The position numbers were made by a program, and so were the translations under genes. DNA of 64,000 bases, from contig CAKKPP010000008.1 in the NCBI GenBank assembly GCA_919901745.1, positions 1 to 64,000 of the forward strand, in the 5' to 3' direction. This document shows positions 8,959 to 17,182 of the stretch, piece after piece. A model generated the notes under the pieces. The model saw nothing but the letters and a program-made list of their open reading frames with translations. It was not told the origin of the DNA and ran no database searches. The stretch is from Chloroflexota bacterium. Lineage in GTDB: Bacteria > Chloroflexota > Limnocylindria > Limnocylindrales > CSP1-4. Positions within the stretch are counted from its first letter, which is position 1. Each line of letters starts with the position of its first letter.

Positions 8959-9959
8959 GCGTCACCGACAGCGATCGGCCGTCCCTCGCGCATCGATCGG
9001 TTGGCCGCCAGGGCGATCCGGAGAGCGGCAAGGCCATCGGCTCCATCGACCGCGACCTCGGTGTCGTCCGAGAGTGCCCGCGCGAACGCGCGGATCTCCG
9101 CCACATAGGCACGGTCGAAGCGGAGGGCACCTTCACCCCATCCGCCGCCGGCGCCCGGGGAGGACCGTGGCTTCGCCGGCCGGCGCCCGATGGCGATCGT
9201 GCCGTGTTCGCCGACGATCTCGGTCCGAACGTCCTCGCTCGTTGCGCTGCGGGCGAGTTCGATCGAGCCGGTCGCGCCGCGGGCGAAGCGGAGGTTGACC
9301 ACGGCGCTGTCGACGTCGCCGACGGAGGCGAGCTCCGGAAACGCGAGCGCCGATCCCCAGGCGTGGACCTCGACGACCTCGTCGTCCATCAGCCAGCGGG
9401 CGAGGTCGTACTCGTGGATGCCCATGTCGAGATGGATCCCGCCACTGACGGCCGGGTCGGCCAGCGCGAGCGGCGGTGGCCCCGGATCGAACTGGAGGCT
9501 CTTGAACAGGATGGGCCGGCCGATCTCGCCCTTCGCCAGTCGGTACAGTCCTCGTCGATAGGCGGGATCGAATCGGCGCATGAAGCCCACCTGGAGGCGC
9601 ACGCCGGCCGCCGAGGCGGCCACGATCGCGGCCTCGCTGTCGGCGACCGTCAGCGCGAGCGGCTTCTCGCAAAAGATGTCGCGGCCGGCGGACGCGGCCA
9701 GCTCGATGACGTCGAGGTGATAGCTCGACGACACGGCGACGACGACGGCCGTCACGTCGGACCGCTGCACCAGGTCTGCCGAGGAGCTGAGCACGGCGTC
9801 GACCGACAGCTCATCGGCCAGTTGGCGGGCCCGGGCGACATCGAGATCAGCGATGGCGACCAGGCGCGCCTCGGGGGCCTGTCGGGCGATCGCGCGGGCA
9901 AGGATCGCGCCCATCCGGCCGGCGCCGACCAACCCGAGCCCGATCTTTGCCGCGACCAT
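8955..9959 (-). CDS. Inositol 2-dehydrogenase-like Gfo/Idh/MocA oxidoreductase
   Basis: Of the paralogues here this 334-residue protein looks most like IolG, myo-inositol 2-dehydrogenase. It has GLVGAGRMGAILARAI at the N-terminus, EKPLALTVAD, and GFMRRFDPAYRRG followed by GGIHLDMGIHEYDLARWL, which are hallmark segments of that subgroup. IolG oxidises myo-inositol to scyllo-inosose with NAD, the first step of the iol pathway. The gene is third in the minus-strand operon, 2 bp after the upstream gene's stop. The iolG role is probable but not certain, because several paralogues compete for it. Confidence 0.8.
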   Translation of the reverse strand: MVAAKIGLGLVGAGRMGAILARAIARQAPEARLVAIADLDVARARQLADELSVDAVLSSSADLVQRSDVTAVVVAVSSSYHLDVIELAASAGRDIFCEKPLALTVADSEAAIVAASAAGVRLQVGFMRRFDPAYRRGLYRLAKGEIGRPILFKSLQFDPGPPPLALADPAVSGGIHLDMGIHEYDLARWLMDDEVVEVHAWGSALAFPELASVGDVDSAVVNLRFARGATGSIELARSATSEDVRTEIVGEHGTIAIGRRPAKPRSSPGAGGGWGEGALRFDRAYVAEIRAFARALSDDTEVAVDGADGLAALRIALAANRSMREGRPIAVGDA

Positions 9960-9961
9960 GT

Positions 9962-11011
9962 CTACACGTCCCCCATCGTCTGGACGGTCCCGGTCTTCGC
10001 CGCAACCTCGGCAGCGATCAGAACCCGCAGGACCCGGAGCGAGTCGATTGGATCGACGGGCACCGGGCCGAGACCTCGAATGGCGTCGCGAAGGAGCTCG
10101 TAGAACGCGATGTACCGACCTCGCTCGGTAGGAATCGGGCTCATCGCACCGTCGGGCCGATACAGGCGGCCCGAGCGCTCACCCGGCTCGTCTCCGAAGC
10201 CCGGCGAGCTCGGGAGCATCCCGCCGACCAGCTGTGCCTCCTGGACGTCGAGGTCGTCCTTGACGTACTCGCCATTGACGCCGCGCAGGCGGATCCGCGG
10301 TCCGACATGGGAGGCAATGACGGACATCCACAGGCGTGACCGGACGCCACTCTCGTGGTCGATCGCCACGAAGGTCGAGTCATCGACCTCGGTCGCGGGA
10401 CGACGCCGATCGAGCTGCGCCCAGACGCGCCGCGCCGGCCCGAACAGGATGACGCTCTGATCCACGAGATGCGCCCCCAGGTCACGGAGCGGGCCAGCCG
10501 CCTCCTGGCCCGATTCTCGCCACTCGGGCCCGACGCGGCTCAATCGTTCGAACCGCGATTCGAGGCTGTCGATCGGCCCGAGCACGCCCTCGGAGATCAG
10601 GCGGCGGACGGTGAGGAAGTCACCGTCCCAACGCCGGTTCTGGTAGACGGAGAGCAGGCGACCTGATCGCGTCGCGGCGTCGATGAGTGTTTCGGCCTCG
10701 CGGACATCCATCGCGATCGGTTTGTCGACGACCACATGCCGCCCAGCAGCGAAGACCCGGAGCCCGATCGGGACGTGCAGTCGGTTGGGCGTCGCCACGA
10801 CGACCACCTCGATGTCGGTTCGCGCCAGCATCTCCTCGACGCTCTCGAAGATCGCCGCCCCCGGGTGCTCCGCCGTGGCTCGAGCCCGACGCTCCGGATC
10901 CGTTGTGACGACGGCTTCCAGCCACAACCCATCGACGGCCTCGACAAACGGCGCGTGGAACGACCGTCCGGCGAGGCCGTACCCGACGATCCCGACGCCG
11001 ATCGGATCCAC
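9962..11011 (-). CDS. Gfo/Idh/MocA-family oxidoreductase
   Basis: A fourth paralogue on this strand. The start was set at GTG 11011 (VDPIGVGIVGYGLAG), 22 bp after the aminotransferase stop; the longer in-frame extension would run back into that gene. It is about 349 residues. The EKP motif is replaced by VVDKPIAMD (Asp for Glu), and the later PLRDLGAHLVDQSVILF keeps the Asp/His pair. Members with this N-terminus (YGLAGRSFHAP) form a distinct clade of sugar dehydrogenases. Coupled position after the aminotransferase suggests it provides or consumes the keto-cyclitol. Confidence 0.8.
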   Translation of the reverse strand: MDPIGVGIVGYGLAGRSFHAPFVEAVDGLWLEAVVTTDPERRARATAEHPGAAIFESVEEMLARTDIEVVVVATPNRLHVPIGLRVFAAGRHVVVDKPIAMDVREAETLIDAATRSGRLLSVYQNRRWDGDFLTVRRLISEGVLGPIDSLESRFERLSRVGPEWRESGQEAAGPLRDLGAHLVDQSVILFGPARRVWAQLDRRRPATEVDDSTFVAIDHESGVRSRLWMSVIASHVGPRIRLRGVNGEYVKDDLDVQEAQLVGGMLPSSPGFGDEPGERSGRLYRPDGAMSPIPTERGRYIAFYELLRDAIRGLGPVPVDPIDSLRVLRVLIAAEVAAKTGTVQTMGDV

Positions 11012-11033
11012 GGACGCCTTCAGGTGACCGTGG

Positions 11034-12278
11034 TCATCGCGCGGCCAGATGCCTGGCCGCGACCTCGCGGAACTCCACCGCCCGGGCCCGGGCGACCTCG
11101 GCGTCGTCGCGCATCCGTACACCGAACGGCGCCAGGTTCGCGTCGAAGACGCCGATACCAATGCTGATGGAGCGCGCCAGCAGCTCGTCGGTCCGCGGCA
11201 GCATGCCGCGCTGATAGACGACCTCCTCGTGGCTGAAGGAAGGGCAGTCGAACGGGCAGCCCTTGCCGGTCACCGTGCGCTTCTCGAGCACGTGCTCCAT
11301 GTTCGTGTACACGTGCCAGCCGGATTCGGCGAGGGTGATGGAACCGATCTCCGCTGCGATCTCGCGGGCGATGGCGGCGCTCGGGAGGACGACCACGCAA
11401 TGGGTGGCGAGGTCACCGTCCGCGTCGGCCAGCGCCCGGAACTCGAGCCCGGGCAGATCCGCCAGCACGGACTTGACGATGGCCTTGTTGGCCCGAAGGT
11501 GAGATCGGATCGCGTCCAGCTTGCGGAGCTGCGCCAGGAGAACGGCCCCCGAGAGCTCCGTCATTCGAAAGTTCATGCCGAGGAATGGCCTCGCCGCGTA
11601 CCTGGATCCGAGACGGTCCGGCGCGTGTCCCTGATCGTGCATCGCGAAGCACCGCTCGTACAGGCTCTCGTCATCGGTGACGATCATCCCGCCGTCACCG
11701 CAGGTGATCGTCTTGTACTCGTTGAAGCTGTACACCCCGATCGTGCCGATGCCACCCACGCCACGGCCACCGTACGACGCACCGAACGCCTGCGCGCAGT
11801 CCTCGATCAGGGCGATCCCGTGCCTGTCGGCAATCGCCTTCAACTCGGACAGCCGGGCCGGTGCACCGAGCATGTGGACGGCGATGATCGCCCTGGTTCG
11901 GGGCGTGATCCTGGCTTCCACGTCCGACGGACTCAGGTTGAACGTATCGTCGATCTCGGCCAGCACCGGGACGGCGCGGGCATAGACGACGGCCGAGATC
12001 GTCGCCACGAACGTGAATCCGGGCACAATGACCTCGTCGCCCGGACCGATGCCAAGACCCAGCAGCGAGAGCCACAGGCCGCCCGACCCGCCACTGCTCA
12101 GGCCGAGCCCGTGCTTGACACCGGCGAGGGCGGCGATCTCCTGTTCCACGCGGCGACACTTCGCACCGAACGTTGGATCGTCGGACGGCCCGTATCGACT
12201 GAGGAATCGGCTGGAAAGCACCTCGAGGACTTCGGCGATCTCTTCCTCGCCGATCAACTCCACTCCGGGGCCGGGCAT
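11034..12278 (-). CDS. DegT/DnrJ/EryC1/StrS-family PLP aminotransferase
   Basis: A PLP-dependent sugar or cyclitol aminotransferase of 414 residues. The ATG at 12278 was chosen over 12314 because GGGAGGAAG lies 5 nt upstream. FNEYKTITCGDGGM contains the PLP lysine (residue 189 from this start), and IEDCAQAFGA is the family's PLP-ring segment. Known relatives aminate or deaminate keto-inositols in aminocyclitol pathways. It is the first gene of a five-gene minus-strand operon with four dehydrogenases and lies 19 bp from a LacI-type operator. Here it more likely removes an amino group from an amino-inositol before the iol pathway, but the direction is inferred. Confidence 0.85.
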   Translation of the reverse strand: MPGPGVELIGEEEIAEVLEVLSSRFLSRYGPSDDPTFGAKCRRVEQEIAALAGVKHGLGLSSGGSGGLWLSLLGLGIGPGDEVIVPGFTFVATISAVVYARAVPVLAEIDDTFNLSPSDVEARITPRTRAIIAVHMLGAPARLSELKAIADRHGIALIEDCAQAFGASYGGRGVGGIGTIGVYSFNEYKTITCGDGGMIVTDDESLYERCFAMHDQGHAPDRLGSRYAARPFLGMNFRMTELSGAVLLAQLRKLDAIRSHLRANKAIVKSVLADLPGLEFRALADADGDLATHCVVVLPSAAIAREIAAEIGSITLAESGWHVYTNMEHVLEKRTVTGKGCPFDCPSFSHEEVVYQRGMLPRTDELLARSISIGIGVFDANLAPFGVRMRDDAEVARARAVEFREVAARHLAAR

Positions 12279-12296
12279 TGGGCTTCCTCCCCTTGC

Positions 12297-12316
12297 GTGT
12301 GCAAGCGATTGCACAC
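12297..12316. promoter_or_regulatory. LacI-type palindromic operator
   Basis: GTGTGCAAGCGATTGCACAC has perfect 8-bp inverted arms around a GCGA centre. Its core fits the LacI/GalR-family pattern TGCAANCGNTTGCA exactly. It lies between the divergent aminotransferase and iolE operons, at about +10 to +29 of the minus-strand transcript. The likely ligand-binding repressor is the LacI protein encoded at 24927-26018, whose own leader carries a related site. Confidence 0.8.
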
Positions 12317-12332
12317 CACGTTTCCAGCCGAT

Positions 12333-12346
12333 ATCATAGCCATAAT
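12333..12346. promoter_or_regulatory. Divergent -10 elements of the two iol operons
   Basis: On the minus strand TATGAT (12338-12333) is a strong -10 for the aminotransferase operon. On the plus strand CATAAT (12341-12346) is a five-of-six match for the iolE operon. Neither has a clear -35. Both lie within 45 bp of the operator, so one repressor could control both directions. Confidence 0.45.
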
Positions 12347-12430
12347 CGAGCGGTCGCCAGCCCGTTGATTCGGTCCGGTGCCTCCTTGACGTTCCGCCTG
12401 ACGACCGGCAGGAGAGCTGAGGATGACCGA

Positions 12431-13321
12431 GTGAGCGACCTGCTTGAACGAGTCGCAGGCGCGCCGATCACCTGGGGCGTTGACGAGTCTCCGGGCTGGG
12501 GCTACCTGATGGGTCGAGACAGGGTCCTGACCGAGATGGCCGATGCCGGGCTGACGGCGACGGAGTTGGGCCCCGACGGCTTCCTGCCCACCGACCCAGG
12601 TGAGCTTCGGGAGTATGTCGCCGGCTACGACATGAGCGTGATCGGAGGCTTCGTTCCGGCGCTGTTGTACCGGCCCGGCGAGATCGAGTCCGAGCTGGAG
12701 TACGTGCGCCGGGCATCCCGCCAGCTCGCCGCCACGGGATCGAAGGTGCTCGTGCTCGGGCCCTCGTCGCACAACCCCGGATACGACACGCGGTTCGACA
12801 TGAGCGAGGACGAGTGGCCGATCTTCCTGGCCAACCTCCAGCGGCTCGAACGGATCGCCGGCGAAGCCGGACTCCAGACGGCACTGCATCCCCATTGGAG
12901 CATGGCGATCGAGGATGGCCAGGATGTCGAGCGGCTGCTCGAGGCGTCTGACGTCGGACTCTGTCTCGACACCGGCCACCTCTTCGTTGCCGGGACCGAC
13001 CCCGTGTCCATTGCCCGGCTGGCTCCCGAACGCGTCCTGCACGTCCACCTCAAGGATGCCGACGCCGCGCTGGCCGAACAGGTACGCACCGGCGAGGTGC
13101 CATTCCGGCAGGCGGTGATCGACGGGCTGTTCTCGCCCCTCGGCGCAGGAGCGGTCGACATCGAAGGGGTGATCCGGACTCTCGAGCGTGGGGGCTTTCG
13201 CGGCTGGTACGTGCTCGAACAGGACGTGTCGCTGTCCGCCGAGCCGGCTCCCGGGTCGGGTCCCATGGCGGACGCGATCGAGAGCGTGGCGTATCTGCGT
13301 CGGCTTGCCGCGACGCTCTGA
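12431..13321 (+). CDS. iolE: IolE-like inosose dehydratase
   Basis: A TIM-barrel protein of about 296 residues resembling 2-keto-myo-inositol dehydratase, which removes water from scyllo-inosose. It starts at GTG 12431, with GAGG a few bases upstream. GAPITWGVDESPGWGY and ATELGPDGFLP match the N-terminus of actinobacterial-type IolE proteins. HPHWSM, LCLDTGHLF, HVHLKD and VLEQDVS give the metal-binding Glu/Asp/His set. It opens the seven-gene plus-strand operon ending at 19812 and lies downstream of the LacI-type operator. An isomerase role (IolI-like) is the main alternative. Confidence 0.78.
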   Translation: MSDLLERVAGAPITWGVDESPGWGYLMGRDRVLTEMADAGLTATELGPDGFLPTDPGELREYVAGYDMSVIGGFVPALLYRPGEIESELEYVRRASRQLAATGSKVLVLGPSSHNPGYDTRFDMSEDEWPIFLANLQRLERIAGEAGLQTALHPHWSMAIEDGQDVERLLEASDVGLCLDTGHLFVAGTDPVSIARLAPERVLHVHLKDADAALAEQVRTGEVPFRQAVIDGLFSPLGAGAVDIEGVIRTLERGGFRGWYVLEQDVSLSAEPAPGSGPMADAIESVAYLRRLAATL

Positions 13322-13334
13322 ACGACACTCGACA

Positions 13335-14222
13335 GTGGACCAGGTTGAATGCGTGGTTCAGGCGCAGGCACTGCTGGGCGAGTGCCCGCTCTGGAGCGAG
13401 CTGGAGGAGCGGCTCTACTGGGTCGACATCGATGGCCGGGCGATCCACCGCTACGACCCTGCCTCCAACGTGGACGAGCGACGATCCGTCCCGGGACGCC
13501 CGGGGGCGATCGCGCTGACCAGCGAGGCGGGTCGGCTCCTCGTGGCGATCGAGCAGTCACTCGCGTTCTTCGAGTGGGAGAGCGGATCGTGCCGTCCGTG
13601 GATGCCGCTCGAGCCCGAGGGCACAGGAAACCGGCTCAACGACGGACGCTGTGACCGCGCCGGGCGGTTCTGGGTTGGCAGCATGTTCGATCCGGCGGCC
13701 TCGCGGCGGTTCAGCGGCATGCTCCACCGGGTGGATCCGGACGGGAGGATCACGACGATGCGGACCGGTGTCGGGGTGGCGAACGGGCTCGCCTTCTCGC
13801 CTGATGGCGCAACGATGTACTTCGCCGACACGCACCGCGAGACCGTCTGGGCCTTCGACTACGACATGACGTCCGGCGATCCGCGCAACGAGCGCGTCTT
13901 TCTCGACTTCAGTGGCCTTCGCGGACGACCCGACGGGGCGTGTGTCGACCAGGACGGCTGCTACTGGATCGCCTGCGTCTATGGCTGGTCGGTGCTCCGC
14001 ATCACGCCGCGTGGCGCGATCGATCGGCGGATCGACCTGCCGGTCGAGAAGCCGACCATGCCCGCCTTCGGTGGGCCGGGGCTCTCCACCCTCTTCGTCA
14101 CCTCGATCGGCGAGGGTGGATCGCGGCCGTCCACCCCGGGCCAGCGCGACCCCGGTGGGCTGTTTGCGATCGAGACAGGAACGCGTGGCCTCGCCGAACC
14201 ACCGTTCGACGCCCTCGTGTGA
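13335..14222 (+). CDS. SMP-30/gluconolactonase-family lactonase
   Basis: A six-bladed propeller hydrolase of about 295 residues, starting at GTG 13335, 14 bp after the dehydratase. The four metal ligands expected for the family are visible: Glu in LGECPLW, Asn in GNRLNDGRCD, Asn in VANGLAFSPDG and Asp in RPDGACVDQDG. Such enzymes open sugar lactones made by Gfo/Idh/MocA or zinc dehydrogenases. In this operon it would hydrolyse the lactone of an oxidised sugar acid, allowing a branch that does not pass through the ring-opening step of IolD. Confidence 0.85.
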   Translation: MDQVECVVQAQALLGECPLWSELEERLYWVDIDGRAIHRYDPASNVDERRSVPGRPGAIALTSEAGRLLVAIEQSLAFFEWESGSCRPWMPLEPEGTGNRLNDGRCDRAGRFWVGSMFDPAASRRFSGMLHRVDPDGRITTMRTGVGVANGLAFSPDGATMYFADTHRETVWAFDYDMTSGDPRNERVFLDFSGLRGRPDGACVDQDGCYWIACVYGWSVLRITPRGAIDRRIDLPVEKPTMPAFGGPGLSTLFVTSIGEGGSRPSTPGQRDPGGLFAIETGTRGLAEPPFDALV

Positions 14223-14231
14223 GGTGACGAG

Positions 14232-15215
14232 ATGACCTCACGAGGCCTGCCGCCCGTATGGTTCGAGCGGTCGATCCTGCCGGATCTCGTGGCGGAGGTC
14301 GCGGCAGCGGTCACGATCCTCGGCCCGCCTGCGACCGACGATCCGTACGGCGGCCTGGCCACGGCCCGGGCCGCCATCGCCGGGTCGATGCGCTACGACG
14401 CCGCGCTGATGGATCATGCCCCCGCGCTGCGCGTCATCGCCCGAACCGGCATCGGTCACGATCTCGTCGATGTCGCGGAGGCGACGCGGCGCGGGATCGC
14501 CGTCTGCAACACGCCGGATGCGCCCACGACCTCCACCGCTGAGCACACGGTGACCCTCATCCTGATGGTCGCCAAGAACGTCAAGCTGGCGGAATCCAGA
14601 CTTCGCCAGGGAGGTGGCGGCTACTACGCCGGACACGAAGGGATCGAGCTCGACGGCACCGTCCTCGGGCTTGTCGGGTTCGGCCGGATCGCCCGGCGCG
14701 TGGCCGGGATCTGCGAGGGGCTGGGGATGCGCGTCACGGCCTACGATCCGTTCCTGCCCGGGGCGGACGTCCCGCCGACCGTGGCGCGTGTCGGGTCGCT
14801 CGAGCAGCTCCTCCGTGGCGCCGACGTCGTGTCCATCCATGTGCCGTTGAGCGATGACTCGCGGGGCATGATCGGACATGACCAGTTCGGCCAGATGAAG
14901 CCGGGGGCCGTGCTCGTCAACACCGCGCGCGGCGCCCTGGTCGACGGGAACGCGCTGCTCGAGGCGCTCGAGGCGGGACGGCTGTTCGGGGCCGGTCTGG
15001 ACGTCACCGAGCCTGAGCCGCTTGGACCCGATCACCCCCTGTTGCACCGCGATGACGTCGTCGTCACCCCGCACATCGCATCCGCGACGGCGGCGGGAAA
15101 GGTGCGCATCTTCCGGGCCGCGTTCGAACAGGTGGTCCAGGTGTTGGCGGGCCGCCGTCCCGACCACCTCGTCAACCCGGATGTCTGGGACGGCCGGACG
15201 TGGCCGGGCTCGTAG
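14232..15215 (+). CDS. D-2-hydroxyacid dehydrogenase
   Basis: An NAD-dependent D-isomer-specific 2-hydroxyacid dehydrogenase of 327 residues. The dinucleotide loop is VLGLVGFGRIARRVA, and the catalytic Arg, Glu and His occur in NTARGALVD, DVTEPEPLG and TPHIASATA. It is related to phosphoglycerate and hydroxypyruvate reductases. It starts 9 bp after the lactonase stop. A plausible role is reducing or oxidising a short 2-keto acid, such as hydroxypyruvate or tartronate semialdehyde, released by the aldolase two genes downstream. This substrate is inferred from context only. Confidence 0.82.
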   Translation: MTSRGLPPVWFERSILPDLVAEVAAAVTILGPPATDDPYGGLATARAAIAGSMRYDAALMDHAPALRVIARTGIGHDLVDVAEATRRGIAVCNTPDAPTTSTAEHTVTLILMVAKNVKLAESRLRQGGGGYYAGHEGIELDGTVLGLVGFGRIARRVAGICEGLGMRVTAYDPFLPGADVPPTVARVGSLEQLLRGADVVSIHVPLSDDSRGMIGHDQFGQMKPGAVLVNTARGALVDGNALLEALEAGRLFGAGLDVTEPEPLGPDHPLLHRDDVVVTPHIASATAAGKVRIFRAAFEQVVQVLAGRRPDHLVNPDVWDGRTWPGS

Positions 15216-15225
15216 GAGGACACAG

Positions 15226-16401
15226 GTGACGACGTCGATCGGGATCGGTGTGATCGGGTTCGGCTGGATGGGCCAGGCGCACTCCCGCGCGTACCGCGAC
15301 ATCCCGATGTACTTCCCGGACAGCGGCGTCCGGCCCACGCTCGTCGCCGTCGCCGACACGGTCCCCGCCCGGATCGACCTGGCCACGGAGCACTTTGGCT
15401 TCTCCGACGGGACGCTCGACTGGCGGGAGCTGCTGGGACGCGACGACATCGACGTGATCGACATCACGGCTCCCAACGCCCTCCACCGCGAGATCGCCGA
15501 GGCCGCGGCGGCGGCCGGCAAGCACATCGCATGTGAGAAGCCGGTCGGGCTCGAGCCCAGTGACACCGCCGCCATGGAACGCGCGGCCCGGGTCGCCTCG
15601 GTGATCACGGGCTGTGGCTACAACTACCGCTGGGCGCCACTCGTGCAGTACACCCGTGAGCTCATCGCCGAGGGCCGGCTCGGCGAGTTGACCCACTATC
15701 GCGGCCGGTTCTTCTCGATGTACGGACGCGATCGGCTGGGCCTCCTGTCGTGGCGCTACCTCCAGGAGGAAGCCGGCTACGGGGTGCTGAGCGATCTCAT
15801 GTCCCATGCGATCGACATGGCCCAGTACCTCGCCGGACCGATCGCGCGGGTCGTGGCGGTCAAGGGGACATTCGTCAAGGAACGACCGCTCCCGATCGCC
15901 GGCGGTCCGACCCATTACGCCCGGGGCAAGGCCGGCGATCCGACGGGGCGGGTGACCAACGAGGACTACGTCGGCGCACTGATCGAGTTCGCGAGCGGCG
16001 CCCGGGGAACGCTCGAGACGGATCGCTCGATCTTCGGGCCGCAGAGCTCGATGGCGTTCGAGCTGAACGGCTCGAAGGGGGCTGCCTCATGGGATCACGA
16101 GAAGCTCAACCAGCTGCAGCTGTATCTGCCCGAAGAGCAGCCCACCAACGGCTTCCTGGAGGTTCTCGCCGGCGATGCGTTCCGCAACCAGGGAAACATC
16201 GTCCCGGGCGCCGGGAACTCGCTCGGGTACGAGGATCTCAAGTTGATCGAGGCATTCGAATTCCTCAGCTCGGTCGTCGCCAACCGACCCCACAGCCCGA
16301 ACTTCAGCGATGCCCTCGCCAACGCGTCCGTCGCCGCGGCGATGGTCCGCTCCTGGTCTTCCCAACGCTGGGAAGACGTCGTCAGCCTGCGCATCGAATG
16401 A
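15226..16401 (+). CDS. Gfo/Idh/MocA-family oxidoreductase (plus-strand operon)
   Basis: The fifth dehydrogenase of this family in the locus, about 391 residues. It starts at GTG 15226 behind GTAGGAGG. GVIGFGWMGQAHSRAY is the Rossmann loop, ACEKPVGLEP the EKP motif, and AGYGVLSDLMSHAIDMAQYL the catalytic-domain stretch with Asp and His. The insert between residues 60 and 80 and the long C-terminus resemble the 6647-7852 paralogue. It lies between the hydroxyacid dehydrogenase and the aldolase and so belongs to the iolE operon. Confidence 0.85.
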   Translation: MTTSIGIGVIGFGWMGQAHSRAYRDIPMYFPDSGVRPTLVAVADTVPARIDLATEHFGFSDGTLDWRELLGRDDIDVIDITAPNALHREIAEAAAAAGKHIACEKPVGLEPSDTAAMERAARVASVITGCGYNYRWAPLVQYTRELIAEGRLGELTHYRGRFFSMYGRDRLGLLSWRYLQEEAGYGVLSDLMSHAIDMAQYLAGPIARVVAVKGTFVKERPLPIAGGPTHYARGKAGDPTGRVTNEDYVGALIEFASGARGTLETDRSIFGPQSSMAFELNGSKGAASWDHEKLNQLQLYLPEEQPTNGFLEVLAGDAFRNQGNIVPGAGNSLGYEDLKLIEAFEFLSSVVANRPHSPNFSDALANASVAAAMVRSWSSQRWEDVVSLRIE

Positions 16402-16411
16402 GCGACCGACG

Positions 16412-17182
16412 ATGCTGAAGAACGCGACCAAGGCGAAGCTGGCTGCCGGACAGCCGGTCTTCGGTTGCTTCATCAGGTATGCGGAGCCATCGCTCGCGGA
16501 GTACATCGCCATGCTCGGCTGGGACTTCCTCGTCTTCGACGGCGAGCACGGCATGCTTGAGCCCCGAGACGTCGAGGACCTCTGCCGGGCGCTCGACCTG
16601 CGCGGCGTGACACCCATCGCCCGGGTGACCACGAATCAGCCGCACATCATCCTGCGCTTCCTGGACAGCGGGATCCACGGCGTCCATGTTCCGTGGGTGA
16701 ACACGCCGCAGGCCGTCGAGCAAGCGGTTCGCTCCGTCAAGTACGGCCCGCGAGGCGAGCGAGGGCTGGCCGGGACGCGCGCCTCGGAGTGGGGCCTGGG
16801 CGAGCCGCTGGATGCGTACGTCGAGCGCGCCAACCGGGAAACGATGGTCGTGGTGCACATCGAAACCCGTGAGGCCGTCGCTGCGATCGAGGACTACGTC
16901 GCGATCGACGGTGTCGATGTCCTGTTCCTGGGGCCCACGGACCTGTCGCAGTCGATGGGCCATCCCGGCCGGGCGGACCACCCGGACGTCGTGGCCGCGA
17001 TGGAGCGCGTCGCCGAGGTCGTCGTCGCGTCGGACAAGGTGCTCGGCATCTACGCCGGGACCGCCGCGATGACCGAGGAGTGGCTGAATCGCGGAGCCCG
17101 ATACTTCACGACCGGAGTCGAGCTGTTCCTGCGCGACGGCATGCGGGCCCATCTGGATCGAGTGCGAGGCATACGACGATGA
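16412..17182 (+). CDS. HpcH/HpaI-family aldolase
   Basis: A metal-dependent class II aldolase of 256 residues, of the family that cleaves 2-keto-3-deoxy sugar acids to pyruvate plus an aldehyde. Visible signatures are VFDGEHGMLEPRD, IARVTTNQPHII, the glycine-rich GIHGVHVPWVNTPQAVEQAV and LFLGPTDLSQSMG. ATG 16412 is 11 bp after the preceding stop, and its end overlaps the iolD start (ATGA). In standard iol operons the last step uses IolC plus IolJ; here this enzyme and the transaldolase-like protein are the only aldolases in the locus. Confidence 0.85.
   Translation: MLKNATKAKLAAGQPVFGCFIRYAEPSLAEYIAMLGWDFLVFDGEHGMLEPRDVEDLCRALDLRGVTPIARVTTNQPHIILRFLDSGIHGVHVPWVNTPQAVEQAVRSVKYGPRGERGLAGTRASEWGLGEPLDAYVERANRETMVVVHIETREAVAAIEDYVAIDGVDVLFLGPTDLSQSMGHPGRADHPDVVAAMERVAEVVVASDKVLGIYAGTAAMTEEWLNRGARYFTTGVELFLRDGMRAHLDRVRGIRR

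Noticed and set aside
11012..11161. N-terminal extension of the Gfo/Idh/MocA frame ending at 9962
   Set aside because: It overlaps the aminotransferase coding region in another frame and lacks a Rossmann start; GTG 11011 gives the family's usual N-terminus.
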